Assembly: GCA_017964325.1 (NCBI GenBank)
Contig: JAGCSE010000119.1
Location: forward strand, 1 to 22,356
DNA length: 22,356 bases
DNA from: Victivallales bacterium
Lineage (GTDB): Bacteria > Verrucomicrobiota > Lentisphaeria > Oligosphaerales > Oligosphaeraceae
Reading direction: 5' to 3'
The translations under genes and the position numbers were made by a program. Each line of letters opens with the position of its first letter. Positions within the stretch are counted from its first letter, which is position 1. This document shows positions 21,854 through 22,356 of the stretch, piece by piece. Below the pieces are notes generated by a model. The model worked only from the letters and a program-made list of their open reading frames with translations, did not search any database and was not told the origin of the DNA.

Positions 21854-22356
21854 ATGGAAGGTCATGAAGTCATAAATAAGATGAAATCAATTCTGGAAAA
21901 GAATGATATTACTTATTCCGAAAATAACAACTCCCTGAATTTGTCTTTCGATGGAAGCACGGTCGCGGGAGACATTGATATCATCATTTTCATCCATGGC
22001 TCCTTCTGCATCTCATATTGCATGACAAATGTCAGAGTGAAAATGCGTACGCAGCAGGTTGCCGAATACATCAATCGTGCCAATTTCGGGCTCCCGAATG
22101 GCTACTTTGTACTCAACTACCATGACGGCAGGGTCATCTACCACACCAGTCTGCCACTGGAAACCATCATGAACAATGAAAGTCTGGCTATATGCATGAT
22201 GGTTGTAGATGGTCTCAAGAAGACCAAACAGTACATCCCTGGGCTAATCGCAGTCGAACTCGGACTTCAGACGCCCGAAGATGCCGCCACGCACGCCGAC
22301 AATTCCCCTCATGGCACATACGACGCGAACGATGACGACGACAATGATGATGACGA
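21854..22356 (+). CDS. YbjN-domain protein with acidic C-terminal tail, cut by the window edge
   Basis: The frame is open for 167 codons to the edge of the window. It opens MEGHEVINKMKSILEKNDIT, and residues about 1-130 have the YbjN/type-III-chaperone-like pattern: a short helix, FIHGSFCISYCMTNVRVK, the helix QQVAEYINRANFGLPNGYF, strands VLNYHDGRVIYHTSLPL, then a helix ending in a KQYIPGL-type segment. YbjN proteins are small cytosolic folds related to secretion chaperones, with few known roles. The visible tail is rich in aspartate (AND, then DDDDNDDD) from repeated GAY codons. AAGGAGG lies seven bases before the ATG, a strong ribosome binding site. A sigma-54-like promoter and a 160-base leader lie upstream. 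Confidence 0.85.
   Translation, partial: MEGHEVINKMKSILEKNDITYSENNNSLNLSFDGSTVAGDIDIIIFIHGSFCISYCMTNVRVKMRTQQVAEYINRANFGLPNGYFVLNYHDGRVIYHTSLPLETIMNNESLAICMMVVDGLKKTKQYIPGLIAVELGLQTPEDAATHADNSPHGTYDANDDDDNDDD

Overview
The window reads as a chromosomal segment of an anaerobic bacterium, most likely of the PVC superphylum (Lentisphaerota/Victivallales or Kiritimatiellota are my best guesses, from gene content only). Pointers are a desulfoferrodoxin, a giant Hanks-type Ser/Thr kinase paired with a secreted tandem formylglycine-generating-enzyme-like (SUMF1) protein, a large secreted LamG/beta-helix protein and a GHL6/GH151-like glycoside hydrolase. No rRNA, tRNA, CRISPR array, transposase or integrase was recognised.

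Left part (1-6684, all minus strand): six genes in one direction with gaps of 8 to 65 bases, so probably one transcript starting near 6720. In transcription order they are a lytic transglycosylase lipoprotein, an unrecognised 275-residue protein, a coiled-coil zinc-ribbon protein, a DmdC-type acyl-CoA dehydrogenase, a glycoside hydrolase of the GHL6/trimerization-domain type, and the alpha subunit of a pyruvate/acetoin-type dehydrogenase E1 that runs off the left edge. The functions do not form one obvious pathway.

Middle part (7001-16610, plus strand): a divergent intergenic region is followed by a 2,584-residue membrane protein. It has a cytoplasmic kinase domain, sixteen tandem 49-residue helical repeats, one transmembrane helix and about 1,240 residues of coiled coil. 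Its stop overlaps by 8 bases the start of a secreted protein with two SUMF1/FGE-like domains, so the two are translationally coupled and probably work together across the membrane. The last 40 codons of the second gene look like the variable region of a diversity-generating retroelement (DGR), and base composition shifts to GC-rich near there. This kinase plus tandem-SUMF1 unit is the best candidate for an undescribed system. No reverse transcriptase or template repeat lies in the window.

Right part (16611-22356, plus strand): a hairpin-rich intergenic stretch, desulfoferrodoxin, the secreted LamG/beta-helix protein, a small basic 86-residue protein, a GC-rich island with hairpins and a minus-strand G-quadruplex motif flanked by an 11-bp direct repeat, a sigma-54-like promoter, and a YbjN-family gene cut by the right edge.
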